Origin: SHVO01 sp041919675
GTDB lineage: Bacteria; Pseudomonadota; Alphaproteobacteria; Rhodospirillales; Rhodospirillaceae
Length of the DNA: 64,000 nt
Assembly: GCA_041919675.1 (NCBI GenBank)
Contig: JAYRTJ010000004.1
Span: forward strand, 1 to 64,000
Direction of reading: 5' to 3'
The translations under genes were made by a program, and so were the position numbers. How positions within the stretch are numbered: position 1 is the stretch's first letter; every line of letters begins with the position of its first letter. Below the pieces are notes generated by a model that saw only the letters and a list, made by a program, of their open reading frames with translations, searched no databases and was not told the origin of the DNA. This document shows, piece by piece, positions 50,804 to 59,124 of this stretch.

Positions 50804-51736
50804 ATGAAATTGCTTCACGCGCTTCTTTCGCTCGGCCTTCTCGCCGGTACTGCAAACGCTGCCGAAAACACCAAGGTCAGCAACGCCGCCATCGACGCGC
50901 GCGGCCTGACCCTGGGCGATTTCCCGCGCTACAAATCAGTAGCTCCGGACATCTACGCCTATGAAGGCTTCCATCCGTCGAAGGTGATGAACACGGTGAG
51001 CCTCATCATCGTGACCAAGGACGGCGTGGTGCTGGTCGACGCCATGGGCGACGAACAGCAGGGCCAGCAGCTCGTCGACAACATCAAGAAAATCACCCAG
51101 CAGCCGGTGAAGTATCTCGTCGTCGGCTCCGACCACGGCGACCACATGGCCGGCAACGGCCCGCTCAAGAAGGCGTGGCCGGGCATGGTGGTGATCTCGA
51201 CCCCGGCCTCGCAGAAGGCCATGGAAAAGAACGCCGCGCCGCCGACCGAGCTGGTGACCGATAAACGCACCCTGAATGTCGGCGGCACGGAGATCCAGAT
51301 CCTGAACCTCGGCCGTGCGCACACCGGCGGCGACCTTCTCGTCTATTTGCCGGCCACCAAGATCATGTTCATGAGCGAGGTTTACTTGCGCGGCGTGTTC
51401 CCCGCGATGCGCACCGCTTATCCGGGCGAGTGGGTCGAGACCATCAAGAAGGCCCAGGCCATGAACGCGAACCTCTATATCGCGGGCCACGGCTGGCTCG
51501 ATGACGCCCCGACCATGAAGGCGGACCTCGAAGCCTTCCGCAAGAACCTCGAAACCGTGATCGCGGAAGGAAAACGTTTGCACGCCGCCAAGGCGCCCTG
51601 TCCGGACCCGCAGACCTGCGAGGCCGCGAAACAGGCCAAGTGGGGTGCCGCCGATAGCCTCGCGCTCCGCGATGCCCAGGCCCCGATCGCCCTGGCCAAG
51701 ATCTACCAGGAAGCCGACGGCAAACTGCCCAAGTAG
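50804..51736 (+). CDS. Secreted metallo-beta-lactamase-fold protein with an altered metal site
   Basis: 310 residues with a signal peptide (MKLLHALLSLGLLAGTANAA). The MBL fold is clear (SLIIVTKDGVVLVDAMGDEQ, LNLGRAHTGGDLLVYLPATK, LYIAGHGW). The metal motif HxHxDH reads S109-D-H111-G-D113-H114, so the first His is lost. The bridging Asp in the usual GD pair is Glu192 (MFMSEVY). His173 and His229 remain. It might bind one metal ion or none. Probably co-transcribed with the two NHL genes; a terminator follows. Confidence 0.85.
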   Translation: MKLLHALLSLGLLAGTANAAENTKVSNAAIDARGLTLGDFPRYKSVAPDIYAYEGFHPSKVMNTVSLIIVTKDGVVLVDAMGDEQQGQQLVDNIKKITQQPVKYLVVGSDHGDHMAGNGPLKKAWPGMVVISTPASQKAMEKNAAPPTELVTDKRTLNVGGTEIQILNLGRAHTGGDLLVYLPATKIMFMSEVYLRGVFPAMRTAYPGEWVETIKKAQAMNANLYIAGHGWLDDAPTMKADLEAFRKNLETVIAEGKRLHAAKAPCPDPQTCEAAKQAKWGAADSLALRDAQAPIALAKIYQEADGKLPK

Positions 51737-51748
51737 ACACCGAAGCAG

Positions 51749-51776
51749 AAGCCCGTCAGGAATGGCGGGCTTTTTT
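51749..51776 (+). terminator. Rho-independent terminator after the MBL gene
   Basis: GCCCG / CGGGC stem (extended by AG/CT) with a ten-base loop and six T residues, 13 bases after the stop. Confidence 0.8.
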
Positions 51777-51809
51777 GGCGCGCGCTTTCAAGGACAAGGC
51801 TTCGAGACC

Positions 51810-52223
51810 ATGGCGATCGCAAAAACCACGTGGCGCGGCTTCTTCTGGCGATGGATCGCCGCCGTCGTGCTGGTGCTCGGCACCTTCAATCCGACCGATA
51901 TGTCGTTCGTGACCTGGCTGACCCATGGTGACGCGGCCTTGTCCCTGAAGGCCCTGGCGGCCATTGTCGTCGTCATCCTCTATGCGATCTTCCTGCGCGC
52001 CACCTGGTATTCGCTCGGCATCTTCGGCACCCTCGCGCTCATCGCGCTGTTCGGCGCGGCGATCTGGGTCCTTGCGGATTTCGGCTTGCTCGATCTCGCG
52101 CGCGGCAGCGCCGTGACCTGGATCGGCCTTCTCGCCATCGCCACCATCCTGGCCATTGGTTTTACCTGGTCGAAAACGCGCGCGCGCCTTACCGGACAGG
52201 TGGACGTCGATTCCGACGAGTAA
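51810..52223 (+). CDS. DUF6524-like membrane protein
   Basis: 137 residues from ATG 51810, four predicted membrane helices: WIAAVVLVLGTFNPT, KALAAIVVVILYAIFLRATW, LGIFGTLALIALFGAAIWVL and AVTWIGLLAIATILAIGFTW. The motifs RWIAAVVLVLGTFNPTxxS and RATWYSLGIFG fit the DUF6524 family. The C-terminal tail is acidic and inside. Function unknown. Confidence 0.75.
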   Translation: MAIAKTTWRGFFWRWIAAVVLVLGTFNPTDMSFVTWLTHGDAALSLKALAAIVVVILYAIFLRATWYSLGIFGTLALIALFGAAIWVLADFGLLDLARGSAVTWIGLLAIATILAIGFTWSKTRARLTGQVDVDSDE

Positions 52224-52353
52224 AGCCTGACACTGTCGGCCCGCTTTACACCGCGCCCCGCGCGCCGACCCAAAAGCCTTGAAAACACTGAAGGGCTAAC
52301 GCTGGCACAACCCTTGCACCTCCCATCGGCGAGACACCGATGTGGAGCATGCA

Positions 52354-52632
52354 ATGTATACCGAGACCTTTTCTTCAGCGTCCCATTGGCTGTTTGCGAA
52401 CGCGGCGCCGCCGCGTACCGGGGTTCCGCGCGCGCCTGTTTCCCGCACCCCGGCGATGATCGCCAGGATGTGGACCATCGGCGGCCCGCAAGGCATGAGC
52501 GTAGACTCAGCCAAGCAAGCGCTCGGGATCAAGCCGGGACCGGAAGATCTCGTGGTGTACACGCAGTACAAGGCCTGCGGTGGGAGCTATCACGTCCCCC
52601 ACCTGATCTCCTGCCAGCCGTACCATCCCTAA
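52354..52632 (+). CDS. Small hypothetical protein
   Basis: 92 residues from ATG 52354 with GGAG six bases upstream. Sequence MYTETFSSASHWLFANAAPP, then MWTIGGPQGMSVDSAKQALG, ending KACGGSYHVPHLISCQPYHP. No signal peptide or membrane helix; the two Cys and two His in the last 20 residues could bind a metal. No family recognised. Reading-frame composition is plausible but not decisive. Confidence 0.5.
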   Translation: MYTETFSSASHWLFANAAPPRTGVPRAPVSRTPAMIARMWTIGGPQGMSVDSAKQALGIKPGPEDLVVYTQYKACGGSYHVPHLISCQPYHP

Positions 52633-52651
52633 CGCCGCGAACCCGCGGGGT

Positions 52652-54214
52652 TTATGGCGCCAGCGGCGGCGCGGTATCCGGCGCGCGGCGGTGGTTGGTC
52701 GCCTGTTCGTAGCCGTAGGCGAGTTTGATGAGCGTCGCTTCATCCCAGGCGCGGCCGAAGAAGGTGAGGCCCGCCGGCAGGCGATTGTCGCGTGTGTAAC
52801 CCATCGGCACATTGATGGCCGGAAAACCGGACGTCGGCGAGAAGACCTGGCTGTTGTCGCCGCCCCGCGTATTGAGATCGCCGATCAGGCGCGGCGGGAA
52901 GCTCCAGGTGGGATACACAAACGCATCGAGTTTCAGCGTGTCCATCGCCTTGGTGACCGCGTCGCCAAAGCTGCGCCGATAGGCCATCTCCTGCTTGCAG
53001 GCCTCGCTCCCGGGCCCTTGCGGTTCGGCCTTCTGCGCATTGAGGATGCGCACCTCGATGGAGGGATGGAATTTCTTGGACGCGATCACCTCTTCCAGGG
53101 AATGCACGGGGATCCTGTCACCATGCGAGGCGAACCAGGCGTTGACGTCATACTTGAAGCCCATGCAGGTCCCGGCGTTGGGATTGCGCTGGAGGCCCGT
53201 GAGATCCACCTGCGCCGGATCGACGATCACCGCGCCCGCGCGCTTGAGGGCCTCCACCGCCGCCGCGAAGACCTGCACGACGTCCTCATCCACGCCGTCC
53301 GGTTCGCGTTCGTAAGCCTGACGCAGCACACCGATGCGCGCGCCCTTGAGGCCGCCGCGCGCCAGCGAGGCCCGGTAGTCCGGCAGCTTGCGTCCACGCG
53401 CGGCCGCCGTGACGGGGTCGGCCGGATCGGCGCCCGCGATCACCTGCAGCACGATGGTGGCGTCCGAGAGCGTGCGCGTCATGGGTCCGGCGATATCGGC
53501 CAGAAGGTTGAGCGGGATCACACCGGCGCGGCTCGTCAGTCCCATGGTGGAACGGATGCCCGCGAGCGATTGATGGCTCGAGGGACCGCGGATCGAATCG
53601 CCCGTGTCCGACCCCAAACCAATCAGGCCGAAATTCGCCGCGATGGCCGCCGCCGTGCCGCCGCTGGAGCCCGCCGTCGAGCGGTCGAGCGCGTAGGGAT
53701 TACGGGTATAGCCCGGCATCAGCGAGTTCACGGTCTCGATGGGACTGAAGGCCCATTCGGCCATGTTGGATTTTGCGATGACGATGGCGCCCGCCTCTTT
53801 GATGAGCGCGACCTGAGACGCGTCCCTGGCCGAGGCGAACCCCTGCAGCGCGAGCGAACCGCCGGCGCTTTGCAGGCCGACGGTCTCGAAGTTGTCCTTC
53901 ACGATGGCCGGTACGCAGTGGAGCGGTCCGGTGAGGCCCTTTTGCTTGAAGCGCGCATCCATGGCCTCCGCTTCGATCAGCGCATTGGGATTGGTGAGGG
54001 TGATGGCGTTCAGCGCCGGCCCCTTCTTGTCGTAGGCCGCGATGCGGGCCAGGTAGGCGCTGACGAGTTGGCGGCAGGTAAGCCGGCCCGCCGTCATGGC
54101 CGCGTGGACGTCCGCGATGGTCGTTTCCTCGAGACGAAAGGCCCCCGGCTCGGCCGCCTGTACGGGCCACGCGCCCAGCACGAGAACCGCCGCCAGTGCT
54201 GTGAGAACTCTCAT
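52652..54214 (-). CDS. Secreted amidase
   Basis: 520 residues from the Met at 54214, which starts a signal peptide (MRVLTALAAVLVLGAWPVQA); upstream in-frame ATGs add an unlikely basic stretch. Amidase-signature enzyme: catalytic Lys in VPAIVKDNFETVG, cis-Ser in GLGSDTGDSIRGPSS, nucleophile Ser in STAGSSGGTAAAIA. Substrate not predictable; exported members often act on amides or peptides in the periplasm. No transporter genes nearby. Confidence 0.9.
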   Translation of the reverse strand: MRVLTALAAVLVLGAWPVQAAEPGAFRLEETTIADVHAAMTAGRLTCRQLVSAYLARIAAYDKKGPALNAITLTNPNALIEAEAMDARFKQKGLTGPLHCVPAIVKDNFETVGLQSAGGSLALQGFASARDASQVALIKEAGAIVIAKSNMAEWAFSPIETVNSLMPGYTRNPYALDRSTAGSSGGTAAAIAANFGLIGLGSDTGDSIRGPSSHQSLAGIRSTMGLTSRAGVIPLNLLADIAGPMTRTLSDATIVLQVIAGADPADPVTAAARGRKLPDYRASLARGGLKGARIGVLRQAYEREPDGVDEDVVQVFAAAVEALKRAGAVIVDPAQVDLTGLQRNPNAGTCMGFKYDVNAWFASHGDRIPVHSLEEVIASKKFHPSIEVRILNAQKAEPQGPGSEACKQEMAYRRSFGDAVTKAMDTLKLDAFVYPTWSFPPRLIGDLNTRGGDNSQVFSPTSGFPAINVPMGYTRDNRLPAGLTFFGRAWDEATLIKLAYGYEQATNHRRAPDTAPPLAP

Positions 54215-54322
54215 CCGCATCCCCCGGGTACCCGGCTCCATCTGAGCACAGGCGGTGCGCGGGCGGAAGGCGGGCCTTCGCGCGCGCCACAAGGATGACG
54301 AAAAGGCTCCTGCTACTCTCCG

Positions 54323-55387
54323 CTAAATATACGTCTTCACCAGATCGAGAGTCGTTTCGCGTTCGAGGTGATCGTAATGTTCTTCAAGCCACGTCTCGGT
54401 GGTGGAAACACCGAGCTCGTAGAGATAGCGCAGGAAATCCCAATCGGCGTTGAACTTGGACGAGGCGCCGAGGTGGCTCATCTCTTCTTCGGCGACGATC
54501 ATGTGGAAGTTCACTTTGTGGAACGGCGTGTCGTGCAGTTTTCCGTCCTCGATCAGCTTGGAGATGGTGGCGATCCCGCTCATCTCGCGCGCCAATGTGG
54601 CATTGAAACTGATTTCGTTGATGCGGTTCAGGATTTCGCGCGATGAGGTCGGCACGTCGGCGCGGTTCATCGGGTTGATCTGAATAATCACCACGTCTTT
54701 CGAAACGCATTCGTGGATCAAAGGCGCGATCGGCGGGTTGGCGAGATAGCCGCCGTCCCAATACTGTTCCCCCTGGAACTCCACCGCGCGGAACGTCAGC
54801 GGCAGGCAGGCCGAGGCCAGCAGGCATTCGACGTGCATTTCCGCGGTGGTAAACACACGCAGCTTGCAGGTGCGCACGTTCGTCGCCGCGACGAACAGCT
54901 TGATTTCCTTGCGCCGGCGCAAGGCGGCAAAGTCCACCTGCTCGGCCAGGATGTCCCGCAAAGGGTTGTAGTCCATCGGATTGAGTTGGTAGGGCGAGAA
55001 CATGCGGGTCAGGTAGTCCGCCATTATGAAGGCGGGCGACGAATCGACGTTCCACCGGCCCTCGGGGGACGAAAACATGCGCGCGAAGTCCTGCCCGGGG
55101 ACCTTCGACGTCTGATCGCTGACGGCTTTCCAGAAGGCCGCGAGCGCGTCGCAGGCCCCCTGGCGGCCGCCCTTGATGAACCCATGGGCGAAGACCGTGG
55201 CGTTGATCGCCCCGGCGCTCGTGCCCGAGAGCCCGTCGATGTAGATGCGCTTGTCGCGGATCAGCCGGTCCAGGACCCCCCAGGTGAACGCGCCGTGCGC
55301 GCCGCCACCCTGCAGGGCGAGGTTGATATGCTTACGGCCGGTCTTGCGGCCGGTCTTCTGTGCCCCCTTCACGGGCGCCCCCACCAT
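54323..55387 (-). CDS. Patatin-like phospholipase
   Basis: 354 residues. Oxyanion loop ALQGGGAHGAFTWGVLD (about 26-42), nucleophile Ser in GLSGTSAGAINATV, catalytic Asp in YWDGGYLANPP. The catalytic dyad is intact. No signal peptide; the Lys-rich N terminus (GAQKTGRKTGRKHI) precedes the core. Alphaproteobacterial relatives include proteins near polyhydroxybutyrate or lipid genes; substrate unknown. Confidence 0.9.
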   Translation of the reverse strand: MVGAPVKGAQKTGRKTGRKHINLALQGGGAHGAFTWGVLDRLIRDKRIYIDGLSGTSAGAINATVFAHGFIKGGRQGACDALAAFWKAVSDQTSKVPGQDFARMFSSPEGRWNVDSSPAFIMADYLTRMFSPYQLNPMDYNPLRDILAEQVDFAALRRRKEIKLFVAATNVRTCKLRVFTTAEMHVECLLASACLPLTFRAVEFQGEQYWDGGYLANPPIAPLIHECVSKDVVIIQINPMNRADVPTSSREILNRINEISFNATLAREMSGIATISKLIEDGKLHDTPFHKVNFHMIVAEEEMSHLGASSKFNADWDFLRYLYELGVSTTETWLEEHYDHLERETTLDLVKTYI

Positions 55388-55441
55388 TTTTGAGGCCGGT
55401 AAGGTACCACGGCCCTTCGGCTGAATTCGTTAACGCCCGCC

Positions 55442-55479
55442 CCTAAAACAAAACCGCCGACCTTTGCGGGTCGGCGGTT
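55442..55479 (-). terminator. Rho-independent terminator of petABC
   Basis: AACCGCCGACC / GGTCGGCGGTT with a six-base loop; on the minus strand it is followed by TTGTTTTA. It lies 27 bases after the petC stop. Confidence 0.85.
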
Positions 55480-55505
55480 CGTTTAGGCCGGTGTACAGCC
55501 CGGTT

Positions 55506-56264
55506 TTAGTGCTTCCCGAGGCGCGCCCAGAGGCGGCGCTTGTAGAGGTAGGCGAGCACCGTGAACAGGAAGGCGAACAGGAGCACGCGCACGCCGGTGG
55601 CGTGACGGACTTCCAGCTTCGGTTCGGCGGTCCAGTGCAGGAACGCAACCACGTCGGTGGCGATCTGTTCGGCGCTGGCCTTCGTGCCGTCCGCATAAGT
55701 CACGCGGTCGTCGGTGATCTGCTGCGGCATGGCGATCTGATGGCCGGGGAAGAACGCGTTGTAGCTCATGCCCGGATTCAGTTCGAAGCCGTTCGGCGCT
55801 TCCTTGTAGCCGAGCATCAGGCTGTAGACGTAGTTCGGACCGTCTTCACGGGCCTTCGTCATCAGCGAGAGATCCGGCGGCAGCGCACCGCCGTTCGAGG
55901 CGCGGGCCAGCTGGTCGTTCGCGAACGGATGCGGGATATGATCCGAAGGACGCGCGGGGCGCTGGAACATATCGCCGTTCTCATCCGGACCATCGGTGAC
56001 CTGGTACTCGGCGGCGATGACCTTCACTTGGTCTTCGCTGTAGCCGATGTCCTCGAGGTTACGGAACGAGATGTAGTTCAGCGAGTGACAGGAGGCGCAG
56101 ACTTCCTTGTAGACCTGGAAGCCACGCTGCAGCTGCTGCTTGTCGAACTTGCCCAGCATGCCGTTGAAGTGCCACTCGCGCTCCATCGGCTTCACTTCTT
56201 CGGCCGCGAAGGCCGGAGCGGTGAGGATAAACGCCGCGGCGGCGGCCAATACGATCTTTCTCAT
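55506..56264 (-). CDS. petC: Cytochrome c1 of the bc1 complex
   Basis: 252 residues with a signal peptide (RKIVLAAAAAFILTAPAFA). Heme c motif CASCH at 56-60; the axial Met is expected in GHQIAMPQ. A C-terminal membrane anchor (VRVLLFAFLFTVLAYLYKRR) holds it on the periplasmic side of the membrane. It passes electrons from the Rieske protein to soluble or membrane cytochromes. Last gene of petABC. Confidence 0.96.
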   Translation of the reverse strand: MRKIVLAAAAAFILTAPAFAAEEVKPMEREWHFNGMLGKFDKQQLQRGFQVYKEVCASCHSLNYISFRNLEDIGYSEDQVKVIAAEYQVTDGPDENGDMFQRPARPSDHIPHPFANDQLARASNGGALPPDLSLMTKAREDGPNYVYSLMLGYKEAPNGFELNPGMSYNAFFPGHQIAMPQQITDDRVTYADGTKASAEQIATDVVAFLHWTAEPKLEVRHATGVRVLLFAFLFTVLAYLYKRRLWARLGKH

Positions 56265-56268
56265 GGCA

Positions 56269-57489
56269 CTACTCCGCGGGAGACAGGACAGGTTGGCTGA
56301 TGCTCGCCGGCAGCGGCTTCGGGGTCTCGATCCACGACAACAGCGGCAGAAGCACGATGAAGTGGAAGAAGTACCAGAAGGTGCCGATACGGCTGAGGAT
56401 CAGCGGGAGGCCTTCGGCGAGCTGCGCGCCGCACCAGCCGAGCATCAGGCCGTTCGCCAGGAAGATCCAGAACAAGATCCGGAAGATCGGGCGGAACGAC
56501 GCCGAGCGGACCGGGTGACGGTCGAGCCAAGGCAGCACGAACAAGATGAGGATCGAACCGAACATCGCGACCACGCCCAGGAGCTTGTCCGGGATCGCGC
56601 GTAGGATCGCGTAGAACGGCAGGTAGTACCATTCCGGCACGATATGCGGCGGCGTGACCATCGGATTCGCCGGCACGTAGTTCAGCGGATCGCCCATCAT
56701 ATTGGGCGCCCAGAACACGACCGCGAAGTACACCATCAGGAACACGCCGAGACCGAACACGTCCTTCGCCACGTAGTACGGGAAGAACGGGATCTTGTCG
56801 GCGGGCGCCGCGTCGATGCCGAGCGGGTTGTTCGAACCGGGCACGTGCAGCGCCCAGATGTGGATGAACACCACGCCGACGATGACGAACGGCAGCAGGT
56901 AGTGCAGGGCGAAGAAGCGGTTCAGCGTCGGGTTGTCGACCGAGAAGCCGCCCCACAGCAGGGTGACGATCGCGTCGCCCACGCCCGGGATCGCCGAGAA
57001 CAGGTTGGTGATGACGGTCGCGCCCCAGAAGCTCATCTGGCCCCAGGGGAGCACGTAGCCCATGAAGGCGGTGGCCATCATGAGCAGATAGATCACCACG
57101 CCCATCCACCACAGCACTTCGCGCGGCGGCTTGTAGGAACCGTAGTAGAGACCGCGGAAGATGTGGATGTAGACGACGATGAAGAAGAACGAGGCGCCAT
57201 TCGAGTGCATGTAGCGAATGAGCCAGCCATTGTTCACATCGCGCATGATGCGCTCGACACTGTTGAACGCCAGCGTGACGTGCGCGGTGTAGTTCATGGC
57301 GAGGAAGACGCCGGTGATGATCATCGTCACCAGCATGAAGAGGGCCAGCGAGCCGAAGTTCCACCAATAGTTCAGGTTCTTCGGCGCGGGATACTTGGAG
57401 CCCAAAGAGTGATCGAGGAAGCTACCGATCGGGAGGCGCTGCTCATGCCATTCCCAGGCTTTCATCAGACGGCTTTTTTCCGTGCTCAT
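56269..57489 (-). CDS. petB: Cytochrome b of the bc1 complex
   Basis: 406 residues with eight membrane helices. Heme ligands lie in YMHSNGAS/YIHIFRG and in ALHYLLPF/VFIHIWALH. The quinol-oxidation motif PEWY is present (VPEWYYLPFYAILRAIP). Four bases separate it from petC and 14 from petA. Normal length. Confidence 0.97.
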   Translation of the reverse strand: MSTEKSRLMKAWEWHEQRLPIGSFLDHSLGSKYPAPKNLNYWWNFGSLALFMLVTMIITGVFLAMNYTAHVTLAFNSVERIMRDVNNGWLIRYMHSNGASFFFIVVYIHIFRGLYYGSYKPPREVLWWMGVVIYLLMMATAFMGYVLPWGQMSFWGATVITNLFSAIPGVGDAIVTLLWGGFSVDNPTLNRFFALHYLLPFVIVGVVFIHIWALHVPGSNNPLGIDAAPADKIPFFPYYVAKDVFGLGVFLMVYFAVVFWAPNMMGDPLNYVPANPMVTPPHIVPEWYYLPFYAILRAIPDKLLGVVAMFGSILILFVLPWLDRHPVRSASFRPIFRILFWIFLANGLMLGWCGAQLAEGLPLILSRIGTFWYFFHFIVLLPLLSWIETPKPLPASISQPVLSPAE

Positions 57490-57503
57490 TAGTAATGCTC
57501 CCC

Positions 57504-58055
57504 TTAACCGACGCGCACGGTCGTGTCGTTGATGTACTGGTACGGCGGCACCGCCAGATTGAGCGGCGCGGGACCTTTACGGATGCGGCCCGACGTATCG
57601 TAGTGCGAGCCATGGCAGGGGCAGAACCAGCCGCCGAATTCGCCGCGCGGCTCGGACGGCTTCATGCCGAGCGGGATGCAGCCGAGGTGCGTGCAGACGC
57701 CGACGAGGATCAGGTACTCGGGCTTCTGGGCGCGCTTCGCATCGGTCATCGGATCGCGCAAGTCCGCGGTGTCGTCCTTCTTGGCCTGCTCGATTTCAGC
57801 GGCGGTGCGGTGGCGCACGAACACCGGCTTACCGCGCCAGACCACCGTGATGCCGGAACCTTCGGCGATTCCCGCGATGGAGAATTCAGAAGTGGCAAGA
57901 GCCAGCGTATCGGCGGCTGGATTCATGCTGTGAATCAGCGGCCACACCATCATCGCCGTACCGACGGCGCCGACAGCTACGGTCGAGTGCAACAAGAAGT
58001 CGCGCCGGGTTTCGCCCTGCGCTGCGGCAGCATGAGCATGTGCCGTATTCGCCAT
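57504..58055 (-). CDS. petA: Rieske iron-sulfur protein of the bc1 complex
   Basis: 183 residues from the Met preceded by GGAAGGAAT; an upstream in-frame ATG has no such site. A twin-Arg type start (GETRRDFLLHSTVAVGAVGT) precedes the membrane anchor. The [2Fe-2S] boxes are CTHLGC (121-126) and CPCHGSHYD (145-153), giving ligands Cys121, His123, Cys145 and His148, with Cys126/Cys147 for the disulfide. First gene of petABC. PetP/PetR relatives near 26 kb may affect its expression. Confidence 0.96.
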   Translation of the reverse strand: MANTAHAHAAAAQGETRRDFLLHSTVAVGAVGTAMMVWPLIHSMNPAADTLALATSEFSIAGIAEGSGITVVWRGKPVFVRHRTAAEIEQAKKDDTADLRDPMTDAKRAQKPEYLILVGVCTHLGCIPLGMKPSEPRGEFGGWFCPCHGSHYDTSGRIRKGPAPLNLAVPPYQYINDTTVRVG

Positions 58056-58350
58056 GATGTAATTCCTTCCTAGACCCCCAACGGCTCTTATTCCGCGCCG
58101 CAGCGACCTGTTCCCTTTCGGCTCCACGTCCCGAAAAAGGATCGGCAGCGGGTTGAACCATTGTTTTCCCCCATGTCCGAACCGGCCCCAACCGGCGGAA
58201 GCACAAGGGTTTTCAGTGCCCGGGGTATAGAATAAAAAGCCCCCCTTGAAAAGGGCCGTGGTTCGCGGCCTGCTTTGCAGGATAACAGGTTGAATTATCC
58301 GCAAAAATCCGCCGCCGCCGGCCGCATATTATTGTCACCCCGGAGACCCG

Positions 58351-58824
58351 ATGCGCCTTGCCCTCTACCAGCCCGATATCCCCCAGAATACCGGGGCGAT
58401 GCTGCGTCTGGGGGCCTGTTTCCGGGTGCCGGTGGACGTCATCGAACCCTGCGGCTTTCCCTTGGATGACAAGCGTTTAAAGCGTACCGCCATGGATTAC
58501 GGCGCGTCTTGCGAGTTGGTCCGGCACACCTCCTGGGACAGCTATCTGGCGAACTTGCGGGCCCAGCCCGGCACGCGCCTGATTCTCCTGACCACCGCCG
58601 GGGCGGTGCCTTATTCGGACTTTGTGTTCGAGGCCGGGGATAGCCTGCTTTTGGGCCGGGAAAGTAGGGGAGTCCCTCCGGACGTGGTGGCCGCGGCGGA
58701 CGCCGCCGTGCGGATTCCCATGGCCGCCGAAATGCGCTCCCTGAACGTAACAACCGCGGCGGCGATCGTGCTCACCGAAGCGCTCCGGCAGCTCGGATTT
58801 TTTACTGGTAAATCAACGCTATAG
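58351..58824 (+). CDS. trmL: tRNA (cytidine/uridine 34-2'-O)-methyltransferase
   Basis: 157 residues, SPOUT fold with a C-terminal knot: MRLALYQPDIPQNTGAMLRL at the start, then LLTTAGAVPYSDFVFEAGDS, LLLGRESRGVPPDV and RIPMAAEMRSLNVTTAAAIV. TrmL methylates the wobble base of tRNA-Leu. The start ATG follows CCCGGAGACCC. A candidate small RNA lies downstream. Confidence 0.94.
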   Translation: MRLALYQPDIPQNTGAMLRLGACFRVPVDVIEPCGFPLDDKRLKRTAMDYGASCELVRHTSWDSYLANLRAQPGTRLILLTTAGAVPYSDFVFEAGDSLLLGRESRGVPPDVVAAADAAVRIPMAAEMRSLNVTTAAAIVLTEALRQLGFFTGKSTL

Positions 58825-58884
58825 AGCGGATTACCGGCCGCTTACAACGGGGCGTTGTCCATGACAAGAAATTCACAGCTTCAC

Positions 58885-59041
58885 CATGGTCCTGTAAGGG
58901 GGCCGGGCGTACTATTTCCCTACCGTCAGCGATCCGGACCTAGTTCCCCTCGAAGTCCGGATGCGACAGGCAAGGACCTGGCCCCCCTCCAGAGTCCATT
59001 GAGAAGCGGCCCTGTTCCCCTACAGGGCCGCTATCATTTTT
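58885..59041 (+). ncRNA. Candidate structured small RNA with C-rich loops
   Basis: No coding frame with a ribosome site. Predicted pairings: GGGGGCC (58898-58904) with GGCCCCC (58980-58986) closes a domain that contains the hairpin ATCCGGAC / GTCCGGAT (58932-58962). A terminator hairpin, AGCGGCCCTGT / ACAGGGCCGCT (59005-59032), then ends in ATCATTTTT. Both hairpin loops expose TTCCCCT, and a third TTTCCCTAC lies at 58915-58923. C-rich loops are typical of alphaproteobacterial regulatory RNAs that bind ribosome sites. The 5' end and promoter are not resolved. Not 6S, SRP or RNase P RNA as far as I can see. Confidence 0.5.
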
Positions 59042-59084
59042 GGGACACGCGAAGCCCGCACTGTAGGGGAACAAACATTTCCAG

Positions 59085-59115
59085 CCGTCACCTGGGCATA
59101 CGCCCCAGGTGACGG
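59085..59115. terminator. Hairpin between the small RNA and cca
   Basis: Perfect 12-base arms CCGTCACCTGGG / CCCAGGTGACGG with a seven-base loop, ten bases after the cca stop on the minus strand. No U-run on either side; may stop or protect the cca transcript. Confidence 0.5.
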
Positions 59116-59124
59116 GCGTGGGCG

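Noticed and set aside
58825..59041. 6S, SRP or RNase P RNA
   Set aside because: None of their conserved cores are present; size and folding differ.
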